Of a stretch of DNA of 64,000 bases, positions 34,935 through 43,917 are shown one piece after another. Position numbers and translations under genes: made by a program. Location of the stretch: contig NZ_JADEYC010000027.1 in assembly GCF_015209505.1 (NCBI RefSeq), forward strand, positions 35,422-99,421, read 5' to 3'. The DNA is from Saccharopolyspora montiporae (GTDB lineage Bacteria > Actinomycetota > Actinomycetes > Mycobacteriales > Pseudonocardiaceae). Under the pieces are notes generated by a model. The model did no database searches. It was not told the DNA's origin and was given only the letters and a program-made list of their open reading frames with translations. How positions within the stretch are numbered: the stretch's first letter is position 1; the number at the start of each line of letters is the position of its first letter.

Positions 34935-36101
34935 TCAGTAGGAGCGCGGCAGGCCGAGCACGTGCTGCGACACGTAGTTCAGCACCATCTCCTGGCTGAT
35001 CGGTGCCAACCGCATCAGCCGCGCTTCCCGGAAGTAGCGCTCGACGTGGTACTCGCGGGCGTAGCCCATGCCGCCGTGCGTCTGCACCGCGGCGTCGGCG
35101 GCCTGGAAACCCGCGTCGGCGCACAGGAATTTCGCCATGTTCGCCTCGCGCCCGCACTCCAGCCCGGAGTCGTAGCGCCACGCCGCGTTGCGCGCCATCA
35201 GCCGCGCGGCGTCCAGCCGAGTGAGCGCCTCGGCCAGCGGGAACGCCAGCCCCTGGTTCTGCCCGATCGGCCTGCCGAAGACTTCGCGCTGGTTGGCGTA
35301 GCGGGTGGCGTGCTCGATGGCGGCGCGCCCGATGCCGAGCGCTTCGTGCGCGAGCAGGATCCGCTCCGGGTTGAGCCCGTCGAGCAGGTAGCGGAAACCC
35401 TTGCCCTCCTCACCGATCCGCGCCGACACCGGAACCCGCAGGTCCTGGATGGACAGTTCGTTGGAGGCCACCGCGTTGCGGCCCATCTTGGCGATCGGGT
35501 TGATCTGCACCGCGTCCGGATCCAGGTCGGCGACGAACAGGCTGATCCCGTCGGTGGGCTTGGCCACCTGGTCCCGCGGCGTGGTGCGCGCGATGAGCAC
35601 CATCTTCTGCGAGTCGCCCGCCTTGGTGATCCACACCTTGCGCCCGTTGATGACGTAGGAATCCCCGTCGCGCCGGGCGAAGGTGGACACCCGCGTGGTG
35701 TCGGTGCCGGCATCCGGTTCGGTGACCGCGAAGCACACGTGCAGGCTGCCGTCCACGACGCCGGGCAGCACCTCCTCGCGCAGCTGCCGACTGCCGTGCT
35801 TGACCAGCACGTTGATCCCGAAGATGGTGAGGTGCATGGTGCTGCACCCGTTCATCGCGGCACCGGAGGCGGCGACCTCCTCCAGCAGGATCGCGGCTTC
35901 CTGGATGCCCAGCCCGCCGCCGCCGTACTCCTCCGGGATCGCGATGCCCAGCCAGCCCGATTCGGCGAAGGCGTTGTAGAACTCCCACGGGAACCGGTGC
36001 TGCTCGTCCTGCTGCGCCCAGTAGTCGTCGCCGAACCGGCCCGCCAGCTCGCGGACCGCGGAGCGGATGGCCCGCTGGTCCTCGGTGAGCTCGAAATCCA
36101 T
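34935..36101 (-). CDS. Acyl-CoA dehydrogenase
   Basis: A 388-residue acyl-CoA dehydrogenase. CFAVTEPDAGTDTTRVST is the FAD signature and the C-terminus LAPISQEMVLNYVSQHVLGLPRSY is typical of a subgroup lacking the usual IYEGT string. It is preceded by AGAGGG and lies 11 bp after a CoA-transferase gene, forming a two-gene operon divergent from a TRAP transporter. Together they would activate an imported organic acid to its CoA ester and dehydrogenate it. Confidence 0.9.
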   Translation of the reverse strand: MDFELTEDQRAIRSAVRELAGRFGDDYWAQQDEQHRFPWEFYNAFAESGWLGIAIPEEYGGGGLGIQEAAILLEEVAASGAAMNGCSTMHLTIFGINVLVKHGSRQLREEVLPGVVDGSLHVCFAVTEPDAGTDTTRVSTFARRDGDSYVINGRKVWITKAGDSQKMVLIARTTPRDQVAKPTDGISLFVADLDPDAVQINPIAKMGRNAVASNELSIQDLRVPVSARIGEEGKGFRYLLDGLNPERILLAHEALGIGRAAIEHATRYANQREVFGRPIGQNQGLAFPLAEALTRLDAARLMARNAAWRYDSGLECGREANMAKFLCADAGFQAADAAVQTHGGMGYAREYHVERYFREARLMRLAPISQEMVLNYVSQHVLGLPRSY

Positions 36102-36112
36102 TGCTGTCCCTC

Positions 36113-37303
36113 TCAGTTGACGATGCCGTCGTTGCGGAGGCCGACCACCTGGTCCGCGCCGTAACCGAGCTCGCCGAGCACCTCGTCGGTGTGCTGACCC
36201 AGGGTCGGCGGCGCCAGCGCCGGTTCCGCGGGGGTCTGCGACGCCTTCACCGGGAACCCGGTCCCGCGGTAGGTGCCCGCTGTGGGGTGGGCGAGTTCGA
36301 CGACCTGCTCGCGTTCGTGCACCCACGGGTCGGCGTAGAGCTCGGCCATGCCGTTGATCGGTCCGGCCGGAATCCCGGCGCGGCCGAGCTCGTCGATCCA
36401 GTGCTGCACCGGCCGTTCGCGCAGCACCGGCTCGACGAGCGCGTTGAGCTCGTCGCGGTGCGTCACGCGCTGGGCGTTGTCGCAGAAGCGCGGATCGTCG
36501 GCGATGTCGAGCCCGAGCGCCGCGCAGAACAGCCCCCACAGCTTTTGGCTGCCGACCGTGATGTTCATCCAGCCGTCCGCGGCCCGGTACGCCTGGTAGG
36601 GCGCGATCATCGGGTGCGCGGCACCGCTGCGCTCCGGTTCGTCCCCGGTCTGCAGGTAGCTGCCCGCCGCGTAGGTGTGCCAGGCCATCTGGGCTTCCAG
36701 CAGCGAGACGTCCAGGTACTGGCCGCGTCCGGTGCTGTGCCGTGCCTGCAGCGCCATGAGCACGGCGATGATGCCCCAGGTGCCGCCGTTGAGGTCGGCG
36801 ACCGGGAGCCCGACCTTCATCGGTGCGCCGTCCGGTTCACCGGTGAGGTTCATGATGCCGCCCATGCCCTGGGCGATGAGGTCGTAGCCGGGCCGGTCGC
36901 GGTAGCGGCCGGTCTGCCCGAAACCGGTGATGGACAGGTGGATCAGCCGCGGGTTGAGCTCGCTGAGCGTGTCGTGGCCCAGTCCCCATTTCTCCAGCGT
37001 CCCGGGCCGGAAGTTCTCCACGACGACGTCGGCCTCGGCAGCCAGCGCGCGCACGATCTCCCGCCCGCGCTCGGTCTTGAGGTCCACCGCGATGCCGCGC
37101 TTGTTCCGGTTGGCCGCCAGGAAGTAGGCCGCTTCACCACCGTCCAGGAACGGTGGCCCCCAGGTGCGGGTGTCGTCGCCGTGCCCGGGCGGTTCGACCT
37201 TGATGACGTCGGCGCCCATCTCGCCGAGGAACTGGGTGCAGTAGGGGCCGGCGAGGATGCGCGAGAGGTCCAGCACCCGGATGCCGTCGAGGGGTTTCGT
37301 CAT
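36113..37303 (-). CDS. CaiB/BaiF family III CoA-transferase
   Basis: A 396-residue family III CoA-transferase: LDGIRVLDLSRILAGPYCTQ, LGEMGADVIKVEPPGHGDDT, and the aspartate-bearing PGYDLIAQGMGGIMNLTG. GGAGG lies four bases before ATG 37303. It would transfer CoA to the acid brought in by the divergent TRAP transporter; succinyl-CoA as donor is typical of the family but not shown here. Confidence 0.9.
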   Translation of the reverse strand: MTKPLDGIRVLDLSRILAGPYCTQFLGEMGADVIKVEPPGHGDDTRTWGPPFLDGGEAAYFLAANRNKRGIAVDLKTERGREIVRALAAEADVVVENFRPGTLEKWGLGHDTLSELNPRLIHLSITGFGQTGRYRDRPGYDLIAQGMGGIMNLTGEPDGAPMKVGLPVADLNGGTWGIIAVLMALQARHSTGRGQYLDVSLLEAQMAWHTYAAGSYLQTGDEPERSGAAHPMIAPYQAYRAADGWMNITVGSQKLWGLFCAALGLDIADDPRFCDNAQRVTHRDELNALVEPVLRERPVQHWIDELGRAGIPAGPINGMAELYADPWVHEREQVVELAHPTAGTYRGTGFPVKASQTPAEPALAPPTLGQHTDEVLGELGYGADQVVGLRNDGIVN

Positions 37304-37318
37304 CACGCCTCCGTACAC

Positions 37319-37334
37319 GTTCTTATTTGCGAAC
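37319..37334. promoter_or_regulatory. GTTC-N8-GAAC operator site 1
   Basis: GTTC-TTATTTGC-GAAC is one of two near-identical sites in this divergent promoter, with the AT-rich spacer core TATTT shared with site 2. It lies 15 bp upstream of the CoA-transferase start. Confidence 0.65.
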
Positions 37335-37469
37335 CTAAGGATCCGGATGTCGGCGCGTCAAGAACCACAAGCACGCCTGATTCACGGTGATTCGTCCGTT
37401 ACTGCTGCTACCGAACCGGTTGACCCGGCCCAGCACTCACCCTAATGTGTCGCCAGCCACAGACATGAC

Positions 37470-37485
37470 GTTCGTATTTCGGAAC
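37470..37485. promoter_or_regulatory. GTTC-N8-GAAC operator site 2
   Basis: GTTC-GTATTTCG-GAAC matches site 1 in both arms and the TATTT core. It lies 12 bp before the TRAP binding-protein start, overlapping its likely ribosome-binding region, which suggests repression of the transporter. The form fits IclR- or GntR-type operators. Confidence 0.65.
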
Positions 37486-37497
37486 ACGGGGAGCATC

Positions 37498-38583
37498 GTG
37501 GGCGCTCGACGAACAGCGAGGCGGAGCAGGCGTGCACTGGCCGCGCTCGCAGCCGCCCTGATGGCGGGAACCTGGACCGCCTCCTGCAGCACCGGGGCAG
37601 CCCCGGAACCGGAACCCACCATCACCCTGCGGATGGCCGACTCGTTCCCCGCCGAACATCCGCTGTCCGAAGGCGGGGCCGAGTTCCTCATGCAGCGCGC
37701 CAGCGAGCTCTCCGGCGGCCGGATCGACTTCGAGTACTTCCCGGCCGAGCAGATGGGCCACGCCGAGGACATGCTCGACCTCACCCGTTCCGGCGTGGTC
37801 GACGTGGCGATGATCGCGCCCGCCTACGTCCCCGCCCAGCTCCCGCTGTCCAGCGTCGCCGACCTGCCCGGCATGTCCGAGGACGCGTGCAGCGGCGGAG
37901 CAGCCGTGCGCAGCCTGACCGAGGACGACGGGATCCTGCTGCGCGAGGACTTCGCCCCCAAGCAGATCCGCCCGCTGGCGATCGGGGTCATCCCGGGCTA
38001 CGAGGTGATGACCGGCGACCGGCAGGTCGAGCACCCGGACGACGTGCGCGGGATGCAACTGCGCTCTGCGGGCGGTGCCATCGACCGCACCGTCGAAGCA
38101 CTGGGCGCGGCACCGGTTTCCATGCCGGCCACCGACATGTACGAGGCGATCTCGCGCGGCACCGTCGACGGCACCGTGCTCGGTCCGATGAGCGCGCACC
38201 CGTACCGGCTGGACGAAGCCGCCGACAACTCGACCTCCGGCGCGCAGCTGGGCAGCTGGACGGCCACCTATTCCATCGCGGACAAGACCTGGCGCGAGCT
38301 GCCCGCCGCCGACCGGGACGCGCTCACCCGCGCCGGCCGGGAGACCTCGCAGCACCTCTGCGAGGTCGTCGAACGGGAGAACTCCGCGGCGCAGCAGGAG
38401 ATGCAGGAGGGCGGGATGGACTTCCGCGAGCTCGGCACCGAGGAGAAGAACACCTGGCAACGCGCCACCGCGCACGTCCCGCAGCAGTGGGCCGCGGACA
38501 TGGCGCGGATCGGCCTTCCCGGACAACAGGTGCTCGACGAGTTCCGCGCCGCCCGCGCGCAGCAGGACCGGGAAGGGCAGTGA
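37498..38583 (+). CDS. dctP: TRAP transporter substrate-binding lipoprotein (DctP)
   Basis: A 361-residue DctP-type solute receptor. A twin-arginine/basic N-terminus and hydrophobic core lead to TWTASCSTG, where Cys would be lipidated (a weak lipobox). The mature part has LRMADSFPAEHPLSEGGAEFL and the conserved MQLRSAGGAIDRTVEALGA segment with the carboxylate-binding arginine. GTG 37498 has GGGGAG four bases upstream. TRAP systems import carboxylates with sodium; the substrate is not identifiable. Confidence 0.9.
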   Translation: MGARRTARRSRRALAALAAALMAGTWTASCSTGAAPEPEPTITLRMADSFPAEHPLSEGGAEFLMQRASELSGGRIDFEYFPAEQMGHAEDMLDLTRSGVVDVAMIAPAYVPAQLPLSSVADLPGMSEDACSGGAAVRSLTEDDGILLREDFAPKQIRPLAIGVIPGYEVMTGDRQVEHPDDVRGMQLRSAGGAIDRTVEALGAAPVSMPATDMYEAISRGTVDGTVLGPMSAHPYRLDEAADNSTSGAQLGSWTATYSIADKTWRELPAADRDALTRAGRETSQHLCEVVERENSAAQQEMQEGGMDFRELGTEEKNTWQRATAHVPQQWAADMARIGLPGQQVLDEFRAARAQQDREGQ

Positions 38584-38588
38584 TCACC

Positions 38589-39092
38589 ATGTCCCGCCTG
38601 GAAACCCTCGTGCTGCGCGCCGAACGCGTCTGCACCGCGGTCAGCGGCGCGGCGCTGGTGGTGCTGGCCGCGCTGATGACCGTCGAGGTCGTGCTGCGCT
38701 ATGCGGTGGGATCGCCGCTGTCCTGGTCGATGTCGTTCATCACCGAATACCTCCTGCTGGGAATGTTCTTCCTGGCCATGTCACCGACCTGGCGCCTGGG
38801 CGGGCACGTGCGCATCGACGTGCTCTACACCCGGATGCCGCCGCGGGTGCGCCGCTCCCTCGACGTCGGCGGGAACGTGCTGTGCCTGCTGTTCGCCGCG
38901 CTGCTGCTCTACGCCGGCCTGCTGGCCACGCACGGCGCGTGGGCCGGCGGCGAGATCCCGCCGCCGGGCGGAGCGGAACTGTCCTGGCCCACCTGGATCT
39001 CGCGGGCACTGCTGCCGATCGGTGCCGCGGTCCTGGTGCTGCGCCTGATCAGCGCCGTGTTCACGCCGACCACCACCGCCGAGGAGCGCTGA
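38589..39092 (+). CDS. dctQ: TRAP transporter small permease (DctQ)
   Basis: A 167-residue protein with four hydrophobic helices and the DctQ motif region EVVLRYAVGSPLSWSMSFITEY. It pairs with the large permease. ATG 38589 is used; a GTG at 38580 overlapping the dctP stop is an alternative start. It ends with TGATG overlapping dctM. Confidence 0.9.
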   Translation: MSRLETLVLRAERVCTAVSGAALVVLAALMTVEVVLRYAVGSPLSWSMSFITEYLLLGMFFLAMSPTWRLGGHVRIDVLYTRMPPRVRRSLDVGGNVLCLLFAALLLYAGLLATHGAWAGGEIPPPGGAELSWPTWISRALLPIGAAVLVLRLISAVFTPTTTAEER

Positions 39093-40378
39093 TGCTGGTA
39101 GCACTCGTCATCGCACTGCTGCTGGTGCTGCTGCTGGCGCACGTGCCGGTCGCCTTCGCCATCGGCATCGCCGCCGCGGTGGGCCTGCTGGCCTACGGCG
39201 GACCGGACATGCTGCTCGGGATCGCCGAGACCACGCCCTACTCCGCGGTGAGCTACTCGCTGTCGGCGATCCCGCTGTTCATCCTCATGGCGCAGCTGAT
39301 CCTGCACAGCGGCGTGGCGCAGAACCTCTTCGACGCCGCCCGGGTGCTCGTCGGCCGCACCCCCGGCGGGCTCGGCGTGGCCACCACGCTGGCCGGGTCC
39401 CTGTTCTCGGCGATCTGCGGATCCAGCACCGCCTCGGCGGCCACCCTCGCCTCGACCACCATCCCGGAGATGACCCGACGCGGCTACGACGCCCGGCTGG
39501 CCAACGGGCTGGTCGCCGTCGTGGGGACCCTGGCCGCGATGATCCCGCCCAGCATCGTGCTCGTGTTCTACGCGGTGCTGGCCGAGGAGAGCGTCGGCCA
39601 GGTGCTCGTGGCCGGGTTCGTGCCCGGCGCGCTGGTCACCGCCGCGATCATCGCGACCACGCTGCTGCTGATCTGGCGCAAACCGCACCTGGCGCCGACC
39701 GCCCAGGCGCACAGCTGGCGGGACAAGGTGCGCGGGCTCGGTGCCGCCGGACCGATCGCGCTGCTGTTCCTGCTGGTGACCGGAACGATCTACGTCGGCG
39801 TGACGACGCCGACCGAGGCCGCGGCACTGGGTGTGCTCGGTGCGCTGGCCATCGGCCTCGCGCGGCGCAAGCTGCCGCTGTCGGCGCTGCGGGCGGCGGT
39901 GACCGAGACGATCACGTCGAGCGTGATGATCCTCATGATCATCACCAGCGCGTACCTGTTCGGCTACTTCCTCACCGCCACCCGGGTCACCCAGCAGCTC
40001 GTCGAGACGATCTCGTCGATCCCGGCACCAGCGCTGGCGATCTTCGCGCTCATCGCGCTGATCTACCTGGTACTGGGGTTCTTCATGGACCAGATGGCGA
40101 TCCTGGCGCTGACCGTGCCGGTAGCGCTGCCGGTGATCGAGGAGCTCGGCTTCGACCCGATCTGGTTCGGGGTCATCATCGTACTGCTGGCCGAGATCGG
40201 CATGGTCACCCCACCGCTGGGACTCAACGTCTTCGTCGTCTCCCGCGCCTCGGGTCGACCGACCGGCGAGATCTTCCTCGGCGTGCTGCCGTTCGTGATC
40301 GCGATGCTGCTGCTGGTCGTGGTGCTCACCCTGTGGCCGGGCATCGTGCTCTGGGCACCCTCCACGATGGCGGGTTAG
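39092..40378 (+). CDS. dctM: TRAP transporter large permease (DctM)
   Basis: A 428-residue membrane protein with about twelve helices and the DctM core: GSLFSAICGSSTASAATLAS (sodium/substrate region), MIPPSIVLVFYAVLAEESVG, and the second-half EIGMVTPPLGLNVFVVSR. GAGGAG is five bases before the ATG, which overlaps the dctQ stop. It completes the tripartite importer. Confidence 0.92.
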   Translation: MLVALVIALLLVLLLAHVPVAFAIGIAAAVGLLAYGGPDMLLGIAETTPYSAVSYSLSAIPLFILMAQLILHSGVAQNLFDAARVLVGRTPGGLGVATTLAGSLFSAICGSSTASAATLASTTIPEMTRRGYDARLANGLVAVVGTLAAMIPPSIVLVFYAVLAEESVGQVLVAGFVPGALVTAAIIATTLLLIWRKPHLAPTAQAHSWRDKVRGLGAAGPIALLFLLVTGTIYVGVTTPTEAAALGVLGALAIGLARRKLPLSALRAAVTETITSSVMILMIITSAYLFGYFLTATRVTQQLVETISSIPAPALAIFALIALIYLVLGFFMDQMAILALTVPVALPVIEELGFDPIWFGVIIVLLAEIGMVTPPLGLNVFVVSRASGRPTGEIFLGVLPFVIAMLLLVVVLTLWPGIVLWAPSTMAG

Positions 40379-40508
40379 GGCCCGGACGCCGCACCGCCCA
40401 GCACGCCCGCGGCGGGCGCGATCACGCGGCGTGTGGACACCTGCCCGCTACGTGGACCAAGATCATGTGGTGCAATGCTCGCCGGAAATGTCGCGCCGCG
40501 CCGACCGC

Positions 40509-40539
40509 CCCACCTGCGCAGGTGGGCACACCGGTGCCC
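40509..40539 (+). promoter_or_regulatory. Overlapping hairpins in idi leader
   Basis: An 18-nt perfect palindrome CCCACCTGC-GCAGGTGGG (40509-40526) shares its last three G with a second hairpin GGGCAC-ACCG-GTGCCC (40524-40539). The two cannot fully form together. They lie about 60 bp before the idi start, in an otherwise gene-free 220-bp leader. Confidence 0.4.
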
Positions 40540-40599
40540 GTGCCGACGCGAGGTCCGGCAACGGCGCCGGTTGGTCCCCAGCGTGGAGGTGGGTGTTTC

Positions 40600-41172
40600 G
40601 TGGAACAGGTCGTGCTGCTCAACGAGTCCGGTGAGGCGACCGGAACGGCGGACAAGGCGACGGTGCACCACCGGGAGACCCCGCTGCACCTGGCCTTCTC
40701 CTGCTACGTGTTCGACGACCGGGGCCGCTTCCTGCTCACCCAGCGCGCGCACCACAAGCTGACCTGGCCGGGCGTGTGGACCAACACCTGCTGTGGCCAC
40801 CCCGCACCGGGTGAGGACCTGCCGGGCGCGATCACCCGCCGGCTGCGCGAAGAACTGGGCCTGACCGCGAGCACGCCGGCACCGGCGCTGCCCGGCTTCC
40901 GCTACCGCGCGGTGATGGGCAACGGCGTGGTGGAGAACGAGATCTGCCCGGTGTTCGCCGCGTTCACCGAGCACGACGCGCAGCCCAATCCGGACGAGGT
41001 CGCCGAGACGCGCTGGGTCGACTGGGCCGAGTTCAGCGAGCGGGTGCTGCACGGCGGCGCGGAGATCTCGCCGTGGTGCTTCGAGCAGGTCGAGCAGCTG
41101 GTCAAGCTCGGACCCGACCCGACGTCCTGGCCCGTCGGCGCCGAGCAGGACCTGCCCGCCGCAGCGCGGTGA
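40600..41172 (+). CDS. idi: Isopentenyl-diphosphate delta-isomerase, type I
   Basis: A 190-residue Nudix-fold isomerase interconverting IPP and DMAPP. WTNTCCGHP contains the catalytic cysteine and the metal histidine of type I enzymes, RRLREELGL is the Nudix helix, and VENEICPVF carries the catalytic glutamate. GTG 40600 is preceded by GGAGGTGG. It stands alone here, so it probably serves general isoprenoid synthesis. Carotenoid or mevalonate genes are not nearby. Confidence 0.93.
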   Translation: MEQVVLLNESGEATGTADKATVHHRETPLHLAFSCYVFDDRGRFLLTQRAHHKLTWPGVWTNTCCGHPAPGEDLPGAITRRLREELGLTASTPAPALPGFRYRAVMGNGVVENEICPVFAAFTEHDAQPNPDEVAETRWVDWAEFSERVLHGGAEISPWCFEQVEQLVKLGPDPTSWPVGAEQDLPAAAR

Positions 41173-41177
41173 CCGTC

Positions 41178-41216
41178 CCGACCGGCCGGGCCGCACCGCA
41201 GCGCCCGGCCGGTCGG
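41178..41216. terminator. Bidirectional terminator between idi and the GNAT gene
   Basis: A perfect 14-bp inverted repeat (41178-41191 with 41203-41216, 11-nt loop) fills the 48-bp gap between two convergent genes. It lacks T-tracts, as is usual in high-GC actinobacteria. Confidence 0.75.
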
Positions 41217-41220
41217 CGGA

Positions 41221-42267
41221 TCAGCCGCGCGCGCCCGCCTTCGCGCGCAGGTCCAGCGACCAGCTCCACTCCCCCGGCTCCGGCGCACCGGCGAGCTTGA
41301 GCCCCGCGGTGCGCAGCGTGCGCGCGATCGCCGTGTTGTCCACGTGCGTCTGCGCGGTCAGCTGCGCGATCCCCAGCTCGCGCGCCTTCTCGACCAGACC
41401 GCGCACCAGGATCGTGCCCACCCCGCGGCGCTGCCAGTCGTCGCGCACCAGCAGCGCGACCTCACCGGAATCATCCTGGTACATCAGGTTTCCCATGCCC
41501 ACGATCTCGCCGTCCGGGGAGAGCACCAGCAGGCACCGCCCCAGCGCGGGGGTCAGCAACCGGCGCAGGCCCTGCTCCCCGGGACCGGGCCCCGGCCCGA
41601 AGTACCGGCGGTAGCGGGCCGCACCGGAGCAGCGGTCGTGAAAGGCGCACACCAGGTCGAGGTCCGCGCGGGTAGCCGCCCGCACCGTCACGCGGCAGCC
41701 GTCCCGGGTGCGCGCGCGATCGATCCGGGTGGGGACCAGCCGCCGGCAACTCGCGGCGAACTCCAGCATCGAGCTGGCCCGGGCGAACTCCGCGGGCGTG
41801 AACGACGCTCCCGGGCGGCGCACCTCCAGCAGCCCGCCGCCCGGTTCGGGCAGCCGGATCACCTCCGCGGCGAACTCGGCCCCGGGGTCCGGCTGCGGAC
41901 TCTCCTGCCAGACGACCTCGACGTCGCCGAGCAGGCGCTGCAGCGCACCGACGACCTCCGCGCGGCCGTTGATGAGGTCGTCGGCGAGTTTGACGGTGCG
42001 GGTGGGTACGTCGTCGAGTTCGCGCACGTCGGCGCGCAGCGCGCGGATCTCCGTCCCGCCGGCCGCGCGCACCGCGCCGACCAGCTGCGCCTCGGTGACC
42101 TCGGCGGGCAGGTGCAGCAGGACCTCGTCCACGACACCGTCCGGCATCGGGTGCACGTGCATCGTGCGGATATCGCCGCCGAGCGCGGCGAGGTTCCCGG
42201 CGAGCTGCGCCAGCCGCCCCGGAGCGTCGGCGACCGCGGCACGCAACCGCCACAGTTCCCGTTCCAT
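41221..42267 (-). CDS. ACT-domain / GNAT acetyltransferase-like protein
   Basis: A 348-residue fusion. Residues 1-75 resemble an ACT regulatory domain (LWRLRAAVADAPGRLAQLA, typical amino-acid-binding opening). The C-terminal 160 residues are a GNAT acetyltransferase (VTVRAATRADLDLVCAFHDR, then VRDDWQRRGVGTILVRGLVE as the acetyl-CoA loop). ATG 42267 with a GGGGTGG element is chosen. Such fusions may acetylate a protein or metabolite in response to an amino acid. Target unknown. Confidence 0.82.
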   Translation of the reverse strand: MERELWRLRAAVADAPGRLAQLAGNLAALGGDIRTMHVHPMPDGVVDEVLLHLPAEVTEAQLVGAVRAAGGTEIRALRADVRELDDVPTRTVKLADDLINGRAEVVGALQRLLGDVEVVWQESPQPDPGAEFAAEVIRLPEPGGGLLEVRRPGASFTPAEFARASSMLEFAASCRRLVPTRIDRARTRDGCRVTVRAATRADLDLVCAFHDRCSGAARYRRYFGPGPGPGEQGLRRLLTPALGRCLLVLSPDGEIVGMGNLMYQDDSGEVALLVRDDWQRRGVGTILVRGLVEKARELGIAQLTAQTHVDNTAIARTLRTAGLKLAGAPEPGEWSWSLDLRAKAGARG

Positions 42268-42470
42268 GGCTACCACCCCGTCCGAGTCGAGTGCGCGGGT
42301 TTCCCCGGATGTCCTGCAGCCATCCTGCGCCCCGGGCATTGCAGCCGTTCGACCTGCGATGACATCGAGGTAAACCGGACGACATCACACCCGACCGGGG
42401 GATGGGCGCCACTCGCGGACAACACTCCACTACGGACGGACGGTAGCGAAAACCCTTGCCACCCGATCGA

Positions 42471-43148
42471 TCAGCGCTGCTCGCGCACCTCGATACCCGC
42501 CGAGTCGAACAGCGCCACCGACAGATCCAGCACCTGGTCCGGGCCGATGGCCGCCCCGCGCAGCCACGGCGCACCCACCAGCCCGCGCAGGCCCGAACCG
42601 TGCAGCGCCAACCCGTCCAGCCCGACCTCGGTGACATCGGCCTCGGCCAGATCGCTGTCGTGAATGCGCCCAGCAGTGATCGCAGCCTCCCGCAGGTCCG
42701 CGCTGCGCAGGTCGCACTCGGTGAACTCCGCCGCCCGAGCCCGCACCATCCGCAGGTTCGCCCCGTCCAGCCGGCATCCGCTGAACAGCACATCGGACAG
42801 GTGCGCCCCGGCCAGCACGGCCCCGCTCATCCGGCAATCCCGGAACTCCACCCGGGCCAGCTCCGCGCGATCGGCCACCAGCCCGGACAGATCGCACCCG
42901 GTGACGACGACGTCGACCAGCCGCAACCGCCGCACCCGCACCCCGGTGAGCCTGCCGGACCGCCAGCGGCTGCCGGTCATGCGCATTTCGTGCAGCTGGT
43001 CCCCGGCCTCGGCGCCGAACGGCGTTCCGGTGATCTCGACCTCGGTGAGCTCCTCGGCGGGCGCGGGATCCGCGACCTCGCGCAACTGCTCGGCGACCTC
43101 GGCGGGCCGACGTTCGGCGGGCTTGCGACGAGAACTGCGCGGTGGCAC
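42471..43148 (-). CDS. Pentapeptide-repeat protein
   Basis: A 225-residue protein whose middle (about 50-190) follows the five-residue rhythm of pentapeptide repeats, with L or F recurring at the central position (DLSGL, ELARVEFRD, ANLRMV, DLRSADLREA). This folds into a right-handed square beta-helix. The basic N-terminus is probably flexible. Members include DNA-gyrase mimics, but most have no known function. GTG 43148 has no strong ribosome-binding site. Confidence 0.8.
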   Translation of the reverse strand: MPPRSSRRKPAERRPAEVAEQLREVADPAPAEELTEVEITGTPFGAEAGDQLHEMRMTGSRWRSGRLTGVRVRRLRLVDVVVTGCDLSGLVADRAELARVEFRDCRMSGAVLAGAHLSDVLFSGCRLDGANLRMVRARAAEFTECDLRSADLREAAITAGRIHDSDLAEADVTEVGLDGLALHGSGLRGLVGAPWLRGAAIGPDQVLDLSVALFDSAGIEVREQR

Positions 43149-43195
43149 CGACCCAACCTAGCCGCCCGCCGCGCGGCGCGGTGTCCCGGGGGCGC

Positions 43196-43849
43196 TCAGC
43201 GCTCGGGCTGCTGCCCGTAGTCCGCGAACTTCGCGGCGCAGCGGGCGAGTTCCTCGTCATCGAGCAGCCGCGGCTCGCCGACGCGCACCGCCGTCAACCA
43301 CAGCTGGCACAGCCACTCCAGCTGCCGCGCGCGGTCGTAGGCCTTGGCCAGCGTCGGGCCCAGCGTGACGGTACCGTGGTTGCGCAGCACGCAGCCGGTC
43401 CGGCCCCGCAGCGCCGCCGACATCGCCGCGGCCAGCTCCGGGCTGCCGAACGTGGCGTACTCCGCCACCCGCACCGGGCCACCGAACTCGGCGAGCTGGT
43501 AGTGCACCGCGGGCACGTCGTCGCGCAGCAGGGACAGCGCCGTGGCGTGCAGCGAATGCGTGTGCACCACCGCGGCAGCACCGTGATCGCGGTAGGCCGC
43601 CAGGTGCACCGGCAGTTCCGAGGTCGGCGCGAGCTCACCGGCCACGACGTGTCCGGACAAGTCCACCAGCGGCACGTCCGACCAGGTCATCCGCGCGTAG
43701 TCCACTCCGGACGGGGTCACCGCCACCAGATCGCCGCTGCGCAGCGACACGTTGCCGGACGTGCCGACCACGAGACCGTCGGCGATCATCCGCTGCGCGA
43801 CGGTGACCACCTCCTGGCGCTGCCGCACCAGCCCCGGCACCTCGCCCAT
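43196..43849 (-). CDS. Class II aldolase (fuculose/ribulose-phosphate aldolase-like)
   Basis: A 217-residue zinc aldolase/epimerase of the AraD/FucA family: GTSGNVSLRSGD (phosphate loop), PTSELPVHLAAYRD with Glu, VVHTHSLHATALS (zinc histidines) and RNHGTVTLGPTL (third histidine). It cleaves or epimerises a sugar phosphate. GGAGGGAG precedes the ATG. It is the last gene of the operon that begins at 49458. Confidence 0.88.
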   Translation of the reverse strand: MGEVPGLVRQRQEVVTVAQRMIADGLVVGTSGNVSLRSGDLVAVTPSGVDYARMTWSDVPLVDLSGHVVAGELAPTSELPVHLAAYRDHGAAAVVHTHSLHATALSLLRDDVPAVHYQLAEFGGPVRVAEYATFGSPELAAAMSAALRGRTGCVLRNHGTVTLGPTLAKAYDRARQLEWLCQLWLTAVRVGEPRLLDDEELARCAAKFADYGQQPER

Positions 43850-43917
43850 CCCGCTCCCTCCTGGGACGACACCGACGCGGCCCCGCAGGACCGCGCCGGC
43901 ACCGAACCGAAACCTCG

